NCBI RefSeq assembly: GCF_000195575.1
Contig: NC_015391.1
Location: 1,786,363 to 1,850,362, forward strand
Direction: 5' to 3'
DNA length: 64,000 bases
Origin: Carnobacterium sp. 17-4
GTDB taxonomy: Bacteria; Bacillota; Bacilli; Lactobacillales; Carnobacteriaceae
In this document: piece by piece, positions 54,812 to 62,815 of the stretch
How the letters are laid out: each line of letters opens with the position of its first letter
Numbering within the stretch: position 1 is the stretch's first letter
Made by a program: the position numbers and the translations under genes
Notes under the pieces: generated by a model
Databases searched by the model: none
The model's input: only the letters and a program-made list of their open reading frames with translations
Told to the model about the DNA's origin: nothing

Positions 54812-55216
54812 ATGATTACGTTATATTCGTCTGCTAGTTGTACCTCTTGTCGCAAAGCCCGATCATGGTTAGAAGAACATGACATTCCATTTACTGAAAA
54901 GAATGTATTCACTGAAAAAATAACGGATGAGGAATTGAGAGCTATTTTGCAACTAACGGAAAATGGAACAAATGAAATCATCTCGCAACGTTCTCAAGCT
55001 TTCAGAGAATTGAATATCAACATAGAAGAAATGCCTTTAGGAAGAGTGTTGAAACTCATTCAGCAACATCCGGGTATTATGCGTCGTCCTATTCTTGTCG
55101 ATAATAAACGGTTACTCGTCGGTTATAACGAAGAAGACATCCGTTGCTTTTTGCCTAGGGAAATTAGAAAACTTGAATTATCAAAATTACACGACCAATT
55201 ACCAGTTAATTACTAA
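54812..55216 (+). CDS. spx: Spx-family redox-responsive regulator
   Basis: 134 residues, ArsC/Spx fold. The redox switch CxxC is CTSC in SSASCTSCRKARSWLEEHDIPF near residue 10. RRPILVDNKRLLVGYNEEDIRCFLPREIR contains the conserved C-terminal positions that contact RNA polymerase alpha. Spx controls the thiol and oxidative stress response. It is separate from the quinone genes at 1-10 kb but may regulate similar stress. ATG 54812 follows AAGGAGGGTTACAC. A strong hairpin ends the transcript. Confidence 0.93.
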   Translation: MITLYSSASCTSCRKARSWLEEHDIPFTEKNVFTEKITDEELRAILQLTENGTNEIISQRSQAFRELNINIEEMPLGRVLKLIQQHPGIMRRPILVDNKRLLVGYNEEDIRCFLPREIRKLELSKLHDQLPVNY

Positions 55217-55261
55217 TGACCATGAAACAAACTATAAAAGTATTTGGTTTGTCATTTCTCT

Positions 55262-55308
55262 TAGTGGATAAGTTTATGCGGAAATTCGCAGAACTTACCC
55301 ACTTTTTC
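55262..55308 (+). terminator. Terminator after spx
   Basis: AGTGGATAAGTT pairs with AACTTACCCACT with one mismatch, and an inner GCG/CGC; TTTTTCT follows. Confidence 0.87.
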
Positions 55309-55380
55309 TGTTTCTTGGACAGATTATTCATTTGTACATAGTTAATTATCCAAGAGAAATTTAGCGGATTTTATAGATAA

Positions 55381-55419
55381 AAAAATCTCTTCACTATTTA
55401 AAGTGAAAAGAAATTTTTT
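55381..55419 (-). terminator. Terminator after the RclA-like gene
   Basis: TCTCTTCACT pairs with AGTGAAAAGA on an AT-rich stem, and a T-run follows on the minus strand. Confidence 0.75.
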
Positions 55420-55423
55420 ATCT

Positions 55424-56746
55424 TTATAGATCAAATAAAGTATTAAAAATCTCAGACATAACAGGATGAGTAATAACCTGATCTCTCAAATAGGTGTACG
55501 GAATATGGTTATCCATTGCCATCTTAACTTGATTGACCAATTCATGCGCTTGATCACCGAAAAGGGTGACTCCTAAAATCTCGTCTGTTTCTTTATTGAT
55601 AACAGCTTTATACAATCCTCTAGTATCATTAATAACATCTGAGCGAGTTGTTCCGCTAACTGGAGCAGTGTTAGTAATGACTTGATACCCTTGCTCTGTT
55701 GCTTCTGTTTCAGTTAAACCAACTCGAGCAAATGAGGGTTCCATAAAAATGGAATAAGGAACATGTTGGCGCTCAGAGCGTTTCCGGTTACCTTTGCCTA
55801 ATACATAATCAGCAATGAGTTTCGCATCATTAATGGTGATGTACGTAAATTGGTAGCCTCCTCTAACGTCTCCTAAAGCAAAAACATTCTCTACAGCGGT
55901 TTCTAAATAGTCGTTGACTTCGATTCCGCCTTTTTCATCAATTACAATATCTGTATCATCTAGATTTAAATAAGCCGTATTAGGTTTTCGCCCTGTCGCA
56001 ATTAGAACAGCATCAAATAAAAAGGATTCATTTTCCTCTGTTTCGATCTTAACTTGTTCGTTTTCGTTTGAGAGTTTATTTACTCTTGCGTTTAGTTGTA
56101 TATCAATCGATTTATCTGTCATAACTTTTTGGACAGCTTCTGCTACTTCGCGTTCTTCTTTTGGCATAAATTGTTCGCCCGTTTCGAAAAGAGTTACTTT
56201 CGACCCAAACATTTCATAGATAGAAGCAAATTCCAAACCGATATTCCCTGCACCAATAATACCTAAGTTTTTAGGTACTTCCGGTAATGATTGGAGCTCT
56301 GTGCTATTATAGATTTTCTTGGTCTCTTTTAGCCCTTCAATAGGCGGATAATTGCTTTCTGAACCAGTATCAATGAAAATATATTCTGCTTCAAGTTCTT
56401 CCTTTTTATCGCCTAAATCGACAGTTATGACATGATTCGATTTAAATGAACCTGTTCCGGTGTATAAATCAACCCGTTCATTTTTTTGCATGCTTGTAAA
56501 CTCTGTGTTTCGATTTCTTTGGGTCACTTCATTTTTCCGTTTTAATGCCGTAGTATAATCTTTTTGTTCTCTGGCATCGTGTTCTAAAATTTTTGTAGGG
56601 ATACAACCGATGTTTACACAAGAACCACCATACATCAATTCATTTTTCTCAATCAATGCTACTTTCCATTCATTCGTTGTTAACTTAGTTGCCAAGGTAC
56701 GAGCACCTTGTCCAAATCCAATAATAATCGCATCATACTTTTTCAA
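55424..56746 (-). CDS. RclA-like FAD/NAD(P)-dependent disulfide oxidoreductase
   Basis: 440 residues. The FAD site is AIIIGFGQGARTLATKLTTNEWKVALIEK. The redox-active pair lies in MYGGSCVNIGCIPTKILEHDA near residue 43-48. The NAD(P) site is LGIIGAGNIGLEFASIYEMFGSKVTLFE, and the C-terminal HP pair is in THPVMSEIFN. Whole-length similarity, including the LEHDAREQKDYTTALKRKNEV and YSIFMEPSFARVGLTE segments, is closest to E. coli RclA (reactive chlorine/copper stress) by memory, not to lipoamide dehydrogenase. The TTG start at 56746 follows AGAAAGGAA. It converges with spx. Confidence 0.87.
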   Translation of the reverse strand: MKKYDAIIIGFGQGARTLATKLTTNEWKVALIEKNELMYGGSCVNIGCIPTKILEHDAREQKDYTTALKRKNEVTQRNRNTEFTSMQKNERVDLYTGTGSFKSNHVITVDLGDKKEELEAEYIFIDTGSESNYPPIEGLKETKKIYNSTELQSLPEVPKNLGIIGAGNIGLEFASIYEMFGSKVTLFETGEQFMPKEEREVAEAVQKVMTDKSIDIQLNARVNKLSNENEQVKIETEENESFLFDAVLIATGRKPNTAYLNLDDTDIVIDEKGGIEVNDYLETAVENVFALGDVRGGYQFTYITINDAKLIADYVLGKGNRKRSERQHVPYSIFMEPSFARVGLTETEATEQGYQVITNTAPVSGTTRSDVINDTRGLYKAVINKETDEILGVTLFGDQAHELVNQVKMAMDNHIPYTYLRDQVITHPVMSEIFNTLFDL

Positions 56747-56944
56747 AATAACACCGTTCCTTTCTAACCTTAGTTGTATTCGTTTTCCTAATATAAATTT
56801 AGTATAACATTCTAGATGAAAAGTAAAAATTGATTAGCCTACTAAAATTTTTACTGAAAGATAAAAGACATATACTTTGATTCTATTGCATCTGAAATCA
56901 ATCCTGTTAAAGAAGGACAATAACAGATTTCTATTTATTACTCC

Positions 56945-58318
56945 TTATTGTTTAACAAATATAAATTTGCCAGGTCTAGCATCGACAACCCCTTCCTCAA
57001 GACTATATACTGTTTGACCTCTTAAAATGGTACGTGCTACTTGAGCCCCAATTTCACGACCAACATATGGACTGATTTTATTTTTGTACTCTAAATCTTC
57101 TGTTTTTAAAGTATAAGGAGCGTTTGGTTTGATGAAAACAAAGTCTGCATCTTTACCTATGGCAATTCGTCCCTTTGTATTTAAGTCATAACGATCTGCA
57201 GGATTGGCAGCAATGATATTAGCAAATTGTTTCAATGACATCCCACGCTTTTGAACCGCTTCATCATATAAAATATCCACATTATTTTGAACTCCTGCAA
57301 TACCGCCCCAAGCTTCAAAAGCATTTTCTGTATCTTTTAAATCTGGTGTACATGGAGAATGGTCTGATGTAACAAAATCAATCTCTCCTGCTACTAATTT
57401 TTCCCACATACCTTTTTGGTTTTCTTCATCACGGATTGGCGGTGAACATTTCGCAATTGGTCCAATAGCATCTAGCTCGTCTACATCAAAATATAAATAA
57501 TGTGTACACGTTTCACACGTCACATCTATGCCCTCTTTACGTGCACGTGTTACTTCCTCCACACCTTCTGGACAAGCAATATGACAAATGTGGATACGAC
57601 AGCCTGTTTCTTTAGCAAAAAAAATGGCACGTCTGATAGCTTCAACTTCAGCAAAGACTGGACGAGTTTTAGCATAAGCCTTTAAGGTTGTTTCACCATT
57701 TTGATAGGCAATTTCACCTAATCTATCTGTAATTGTGGCATTTTCTGCATGGATTGCTAATACTTTACCTGTTCTAGCAATTTGTCTCATTCCTTCATAA
57801 AGCGTGTAATCATCTGAATTCATGAAATCTCCTTCAATTGAACGGTCTCCACAAGTTGCCATAAAACATTTATAAGCTGCAACTCCACCATCGTGTAATT
57901 CTTGAATCCCATTTTCTAAGTTAAACGGCACCAAACCACCAAATGAAGCAACGTCAACTGTTAATCGATCAACGCCGGCATCTAATTTTATTTGTAATGA
58001 TTTTTGATCTACAGTTGCTGGAAGTTGATTTAAAGGCATCTCCATAAAAGAAGTTACGCCACCTTTAGCGCTTGCTTTTGTTCCAGTTAAATATCCTTCC
58101 CAATCATCACGGTAACTACCACCTGGGTCTGTGATATGAACGTGAGCATCTAACATACCTGGACTTACAACAAGTCCCTTAGCATCAATTACTTCTACAG
58201 CTTCTCCTAAATCAGTACCTATCGCACTTATTTTCCCATCTTTTACCGCCACATTAATTTTCACTTCACCTTCATCTAAAATAACTAAACCATTTTTTAT
58301 AATCAAATCATATCTCAT
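56945..58318 (-). CDS. allB: Allantoinase
   Basis: 457 residues. It is an amidohydrolase that opens allantoin to allantoate. The metal and catalytic motifs in order are DAHVHITDPGG, the carboxylated-lysine segment GGVAAYKCFMATCGDRS near 150, LAIHAENA near 185, CRIHICHIACPEG near 240 and VTSDHSPCTPD near 315. The SYRDDWEGYLTGTKASAKGG segment is characteristic of allantoinase over dihydropyrimidinase. It lies downstream of two transporter genes on the same strand but with its own gap. It fits a purine/ureide degradation locus. Confidence 0.93.
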   Translation of the reverse strand: MRYDLIIKNGLVILDEGEVKINVAVKDGKISAIGTDLGEAVEVIDAKGLVVSPGMLDAHVHITDPGGSYRDDWEGYLTGTKASAKGGVTSFMEMPLNQLPATVDQKSLQIKLDAGVDRLTVDVASFGGLVPFNLENGIQELHDGGVAAYKCFMATCGDRSIEGDFMNSDDYTLYEGMRQIARTGKVLAIHAENATITDRLGEIAYQNGETTLKAYAKTRPVFAEVEAIRRAIFFAKETGCRIHICHIACPEGVEEVTRARKEGIDVTCETCTHYLYFDVDELDAIGPIAKCSPPIRDEENQKGMWEKLVAGEIDFVTSDHSPCTPDLKDTENAFEAWGGIAGVQNNVDILYDEAVQKRGMSLKQFANIIAANPADRYDLNTKGRIAIGKDADFVFIKPNAPYTLKTEDLEYKNKISPYVGREIGAQVARTILRGQTVYSLEEGVVDARPGKFIFVKQ

Positions 58319-58497
58319 AAATCAATTCCTCCTAATAGCTGTTCTTTATTAAATCAACGTAGTGTGTTGACTTATTTAACTCACATTTAGTCACCATTCT
58401 AATTTAAGTGTATCATGAACGACTTAATTTATCTGTCTTACAAAATCTTTCAATGAGCTTTTGATAAAGAGGTTAGTTGCTTCTGCAAGAGTTTTAT

Positions 58498-58546
58498 TTA
58501 TAAATAAAAATAGATGTCAGTGATTTTATCCACTAACATCCATTAA
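58498..58546 (-). terminator. Probable terminator after the dicarboxylate symporter gene
   Basis: GATGTcAGTG pairs with CACTaACATC with a mismatch; on the minus strand a T-rich run follows. Confidence 0.6.
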
Positions 58547-58559
58547 TAAGAAACCAGTC

Positions 58560-59795
58560 TTACAGTTCTTTTACTTTTTCTTCATTAAATATGGAATAAT
58601 CTAATTCATTTTCGTCATAAGCAAGAATCATTGCAATTGTGGCATCTGCATCAACATTCAGTACTGTACGGAACATTCCAGAGAACCAATCGATCCCTGC
58701 CAATAAAGCAATGCTTTCAGTAGGTAAACCTAGCGATGGTATAACTATGGCTAACGCAACAAGTCCACCACCTGGTACAACGACAGTTCCAAGACAAGCT
58801 AGAGTTGAAAGAACTACTATTTGTAGCATATCCGTCAATGTAAAGTGCACTTCATAAAACTGAGCTAAAGTAATAGCGGCTAAAGATAAATAAAGAGCTA
58901 GTCCATTACTATTTAAAGCCATTCCAAGTGGACCTACCAGTCTAGAAATTCTTTTACTAATACCCAATTTCGTTTCTTGATCTTCCATTTTTGTAGGCAA
59001 GGCGATTGCTGAAGAAGTCGTCGTAAATGCAACAAGAGTCATATTCGATAATTTTTTCCCTAATGTTAAAGGATTAACTTTAACATATGCTGCAGTTATA
59101 ATGATCCATAAAATTAGAAATACAATCGTGCCTATAGCCATCGCCGCTAAAAATTTAATTAAAGGAATGATTACAGCTATTCCAATTGTTCCCGTTACCC
59201 ATGCAAGCAAAGAAAATATTCCTAAAGGTGCAATTACCATGATCATTTTAACAATTTGTAAAATAATAACATTAAACTGTTTGATACCTGTCTTTAAAAT
59301 CGAGACATCCATTTTCGTAGAAACAATACTAATTGAAAGTCCAAATAAAACTGCAAACACGATTACTTGAATCATATTTGCATTAGCCATAGACTCAATG
59401 ATATTTGTAGGAAAAAAGCCTAAAATGATTTCACTTAAACTGCTATTACTGGTTTCTACTACTGTGCCACTAAGTTGAGCTTCTACTCCAGTTCCAGGTT
59501 GTATAAGATATCCTAAAATAATACCAAGTGCAGCTGCTAAAAAAGTAGAAGCCATAAACCAAATCGCCATTTTCAATCCTAGTTTCCCTAGTCCTTTGGC
59601 ATTTAAATCTCCGACTGCTTCTATTACAGCTCCCATAACCAATACTACAACAGACATTTGGATTAAATTAAGAAAAATATCTCCAAAAATTTTTATCGGT
59701 TCAATAGATGGCCCTACTGCAAGTCCAACACCTATACCTAATACCATTGCTATCATAATTTGATTTGTCATGTTAATTTTTTTTACTATTGCCAT
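58560..59795 (-). CDS. Dicarboxylate/amino acid:cation symporter (DAACS family)
   Basis: 411 residues. It imports dicarboxylates or acidic amino acids with Na+ or H+. The tip sequence AFTTTSSAIALPTKME (a SSS-like motif), VGPLGMALNSNGLALYLSLAAITLAQFYEVHFT with its NMNG-like site, and GTVVVPGGGLVALAIVIPSLGLP near 330 mark the family. LAGIDWFSGMFRTVLNVDADATIAMI is the last conserved helix. It sits within the allantoin locus, where it might take up ureide-derived acids such as glyoxylate-linked metabolites; this is inference. Start ATG 59795 follows AGAGGTGATTAATT. Confidence 0.9.
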   Translation of the reverse strand: MAIVKKINMTNQIMIAMVLGIGVGLAVGPSIEPIKIFGDIFLNLIQMSVVVLVMGAVIEAVGDLNAKGLGKLGLKMAIWFMASTFLAAALGIILGYLIQPGTGVEAQLSGTVVETSNSSLSEIILGFFPTNIIESMANANMIQVIVFAVLFGLSISIVSTKMDVSILKTGIKQFNVIILQIVKMIMVIAPLGIFSLLAWVTGTIGIAVIIPLIKFLAAMAIGTIVFLILWIIITAAYVKVNPLTLGKKLSNMTLVAFTTTSSAIALPTKMEDQETKLGISKRISRLVGPLGMALNSNGLALYLSLAAITLAQFYEVHFTLTDMLQIVVLSTLACLGTVVVPGGGLVALAIVIPSLGLPTESIALLAGIDWFSGMFRTVLNVDADATIAMILAYDENELDYSIFNEEKVKEL

Positions 59796-59865
59796 AATTA
59801 ATCACCTCTTATATTATCCAGTAGGATGCAATTCCTTTTGTTAGCGTTACCAAAAATAATACTAT

Positions 59866-59914
59866 AAAACTAAAGGTGTTAGTGCGGAAATCACTAACAC
59901 CTTTAGAATTTTTA
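59866..59914 (-). terminator. Terminator after the MFS gene
   Basis: Perfect 15-base arms CTAAAGGTGTTAGTG and CACTAACACCTTTAG around a short loop. Confidence 0.93.
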
Positions 59915-59924
59915 AAAGAATAAG

Positions 59925-61187
59925 TTATTGTTTAATTGTACTTTGCTTTTTTGATAAATTGGCCATTAAGAATAATAACGCTCCAATAACTAGTAAGCCT
60001 ACTGAAATATAAAACCCTAATACTTTTGAACCAGTATTATCCGAGATCAAACCGGTCAAAGCTGGAGCAACTACAGATGACATCATTCCAAAGAAGTTAA
60101 AGACTCCAAGAGTTGTTCCAATCCCTACAGATGGAGCATTTTCACCAAGCCATGAGATAATTATTGGTTCTACTGCTAATTTCCCTAAAAAACCATACAT
60201 AATTAATGAAATTAATAAAAAGGTTGAATTTGTAGCTTGTACTGTCAACAATAACATTCCTGCTGCTAGTAACTCAAGTATTACAATAAATTTAACTTTA
60301 TGTGTCATATATTTGTCTGCTAATTTACTAAACATTAATGCTCCTGGAATTGAAGCAAATGCAACTAATGAAGAAGAAAATCCAATTGCTGCTCCTTCAA
60401 AACCACGTTCAGTTGCTAGAAAATTCGGTAACCAAGTAACCGTCATGTAGTAAGCATAACAAGTTGCAAAATATAAGATATATGAGAACAGCATACGTGG
60501 AGCTAACAAAGTTTTTAATGAGACTTTTTCTTTTGGAATTTTTACTTTTTCTTGAACAGTTGCTTCAACTAAATACTCTTTTTCTAATTTGCTGCTTCTA
60601 ATCACAGAAGCAAAAGCTATAATCATAAATACTATTAGTACAATAGAAAGATACATCATAGTCTGCCAAGGCATTTTTAACTGAACAACTAAGTAACTGG
60701 ATAAAATCATTCCTAAACCAGACCCTACCGCTGAACCACTATTGACAATAGCTGTTGAAAAACTTTTTTTGTTTGCAGGAATATTTTGTGCAGTCAAAGA
60801 ATATGCAGCTCCGTAGAATGAACCTGTACCAACACCAGCTAACAAACTACCCACATAAATCATTGTTAAACTTGATGCTTGTGCAACAAGGAATGCTGCT
60901 ATCGCAAATAAAATGAATCCTGGAATCAAAACTTTTTTCTTCCCTATTTTATCTACTAAAAAACCTGCTGGAATCTGCATTGAAACATATCCCATAAAAT
61001 AAAAACTTGAGATAGATCCTAACGCTGTATCTGAAATATTTCCACCTAAGGATTGATTTATCTGTGGGTATAAAGGCGTTAAAGCTGCACGATAGATCCA
61101 AATAGCTACCCACCCAGCACATAGTAAAATAATTATTTTCTTCCAGTATTCCATTCCACTTTTAGCGGTAGTCTCCGTTTTTTCCAT
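59925..61187 (-). CDS. MFS transporter of the allantoin locus
   Basis: About 420 residues with twelve helices. ISSFYFMGYVSMQIPAGFLVDKIGKKKVLIPGF holds the MFS loop 2-3 motif (DKIGKKK). AGVGTGSFYGAAYSLTAQNIPANKKSFSTAIVNSGSAVGSGLGMIL is a typical anion:cation symporter-type segment. Its position between the aminotransferase gene and the dicarboxylate carrier suggests that it moves a ureide or related acid; the substrate is not known. I use ATG 61187, where GGAGGAGG lies ahead at good spacing, not the TTG at 61217. Confidence 0.85.
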   Translation of the reverse strand: MEKTETTAKSGMEYWKKIIILLCAGWVAIWIYRAALTPLYPQINQSLGGNISDTALGSISSFYFMGYVSMQIPAGFLVDKIGKKKVLIPGFILFAIAAFLVAQASSLTMIYVGSLLAGVGTGSFYGAAYSLTAQNIPANKKSFSTAIVNSGSAVGSGLGMILSSYLVVQLKMPWQTMMYLSIVLIVFMIIAFASVIRSSKLEKEYLVEATVQEKVKIPKEKVSLKTLLAPRMLFSYILYFATCYAYYMTVTWLPNFLATERGFEGAAIGFSSSLVAFASIPGALMFSKLADKYMTHKVKFIVILELLAAGMLLLTVQATNSTFLLISLIMYGFLGKLAVEPIIISWLGENAPSVGIGTTLGVFNFFGMMSSVVAPALTGLISDNTGSKVLGFYISVGLLVIGALLFLMANLSKKQSTIKQ

Positions 61188-61395
61188 TGTAAATCCTCCT
61201 CCATTTCTTTCTAACAAAAATTTAATTTCTATTATATATAATCAATAAGTGCTATAAAAACTATTTATCTCCCTTCTAACTTGTTTGATAACTCAATTGT
61301 AAGCGTTATTACTTTTCTAATCATTGGCATTTTTCACAAAGAGATGGATTTACTTGTGCTAACTACACAAAAAAAGGTCATTTAAGAAACTAATA

Positions 61396-61436
61396 AAAAA
61401 ACAACTATAAACAAATCTTATAGTTGTTTTTTATTA
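61396..61436 (-). terminator. Terminator after the aminotransferase gene
   Basis: AAAAAACAACTATAA pairs with TTATAGTTGTTTTTT; a T-run follows on the minus strand. Confidence 0.9.
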
Positions 61437-61437
61437 G

Positions 61438-62652
61438 TTATTTTTCTGAAAGATAAACTTCTAATGCAGCTTGTACAGCTTTTCCAGTTTGAATATCAGC
61501 TCCATAGTGTAAGAGTGTTGCTTCAAATGCACCTAATACATGTAGAACATTTTCCCTGCGACTGCTGAATCCCATATTTCCGAATCGCCATATCTTACCA
61601 TTCAACGGTCCAAAAGAAGAGGCAATTTCTACACCGAATAATTCTAACAATGTATTTTTCACAGCCTCACCATCTATCCCATTAGGTATAATAATTGGAG
61701 TCACAGTTGCCATTTTACTTTCAAGGTCACCGTATAATTTTAACCCCATAGCTTTTATTCCAGCTTGAATAGCTTTATCATTTAATTGATGTCTTTCATA
61801 GCCATTTTCAATGCCTTCTTGTAACATCATACGTAATCCTTCATGCAAAGCGTAAATCATGCTTGTCGCTTCAGTATGATGATTGATCCGATTTCCGTCC
61901 CAATAGCGTTGCAATTGGCTCAAATCAAGGTAATTACTGCTGATATGTCTTTCATTACGAAAGTCTTTACTTAATCCTAATTCTTTTTGATAACGAGCAG
62001 TCAATACTTTCTCCACACGATCATTATAAGTGATCAATGAAAGGCCAGCAGGTACACCGACACATTTTTGTGTTCCGGCAATCGCAATATCAATTCCCCA
62101 TTCATCTACTTTTACAGGAACTCCACCATAAGTCGCAACTGTATCAACTACGAGGAAAATACCTTCTTTTTGACAATAGGCACCAATTTGGTCTAGAGCT
62201 TGTATTTGTCCATTAGCCGTTTCACCATGAACCATGGCAACAATTTTTGGTTGATGCTTAGCAATAGCTTCAATAATCTCAACTTGCTCAAACGCACTGT
62301 CCCATTCTTTTTCTATATATACAATATCTGCTTTTGCACGTTCACAAATTTCACCTAATAAATAGGCAAAACGACCGTAAGCGGGTATTAACACTTTATC
62401 ACCAGGTTCAATCAGCCCAATTAAAGCTGCTTCCAAACCTGATCTGGAAGTTCCATCGATAGCAAAAGCTTGTTTATTTTTTGTTCCAAAAGGTACCTTG
62501 ATCATTTCTCTAACTTCATTCATAATTTTCAAAAATACTGGATCAAATTGTCCTAGAATCGGTGTACTCATCGCTTGTCTTACTCGCGGGTGTACTTCCA
62601 CAGGTCCTGGGGTCATTATTGTGCGAATAGGTGTATTCAATTCATTATACAT
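61438..62652 (-). CDS. pucG: PLP aminotransferase, probably (S)-ureidoglycine--glyoxylate aminotransferase
   Basis: 404 residues, class-V aminotransferase of the serine/alanine-glyoxylate type. TIMTPGPVEVHPRVRQAM begins the protein. AIDGTSRSGLEAALIGLIEPGDKVLI near 70, VAMVHGETANGQIQ near 140, VVDTVATYGG near 170 and the PLP lysine in AGTQKCVGVPAGLSL near 195 complete the site. The neighbouring allantoinase and PucR-type regulator favour the PucG function (ureidoglycine plus glyoxylate to glycine plus oxalurate) over plain alanine-glyoxylate transfer. I chose ATG 62652, after GGGAGGCAGTTAT. Confidence 0.88.
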   Translation of the reverse strand: MYNELNTPIRTIMTPGPVEVHPRVRQAMSTPILGQFDPVFLKIMNEVREMIKVPFGTKNKQAFAIDGTSRSGLEAALIGLIEPGDKVLIPAYGRFAYLLGEICERAKADIVYIEKEWDSAFEQVEIIEAIAKHQPKIVAMVHGETANGQIQALDQIGAYCQKEGIFLVVDTVATYGGVPVKVDEWGIDIAIAGTQKCVGVPAGLSLITYNDRVEKVLTARYQKELGLSKDFRNERHISSNYLDLSQLQRYWDGNRINHHTEATSMIYALHEGLRMMLQEGIENGYERHQLNDKAIQAGIKAMGLKLYGDLESKMATVTPIIIPNGIDGEAVKNTLLELFGVEIASSFGPLNGKIWRFGNMGFSSRRENVLHVLGAFEATLLHYGADIQTGKAVQAALEVYLSEK

Positions 62653-62770
62653 ATAACTGCCTCCCATTATTTTATATTATCTCTAGACTATAATACCAAA
62701 CTAGAACAAAACTTCATTGGGCAATTCAACTAATTTTCCAAGTAAGTTGTTTTCAATGCACAAACAATTG

Positions 62771-62786
62771 CTGTAAACGCTTCTTT
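62771..62786 (+). promoter_or_regulatory. Weak cre-like sequence between the aminotransferase and pucR
   Basis: CTGTAAACGCTTCTTT has a perfect left half of the cre consensus (TGTAAACGCTT), but the right half is poor. It lies 30 bases before the PucR start. Treat it as tentative. Confidence 0.3.
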
Positions 62787-62815
62787 CCTTTAAACTAAAG
62801 ACAAGAGGTGATTTT

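Noticed and set aside
55424-56746. Lipoamide dehydrogenase (lpd) of the glycine cleavage system
   Set aside because: Motifs outside the FAD and NAD sites follow RclA, and the gene is not in the gcv operon.
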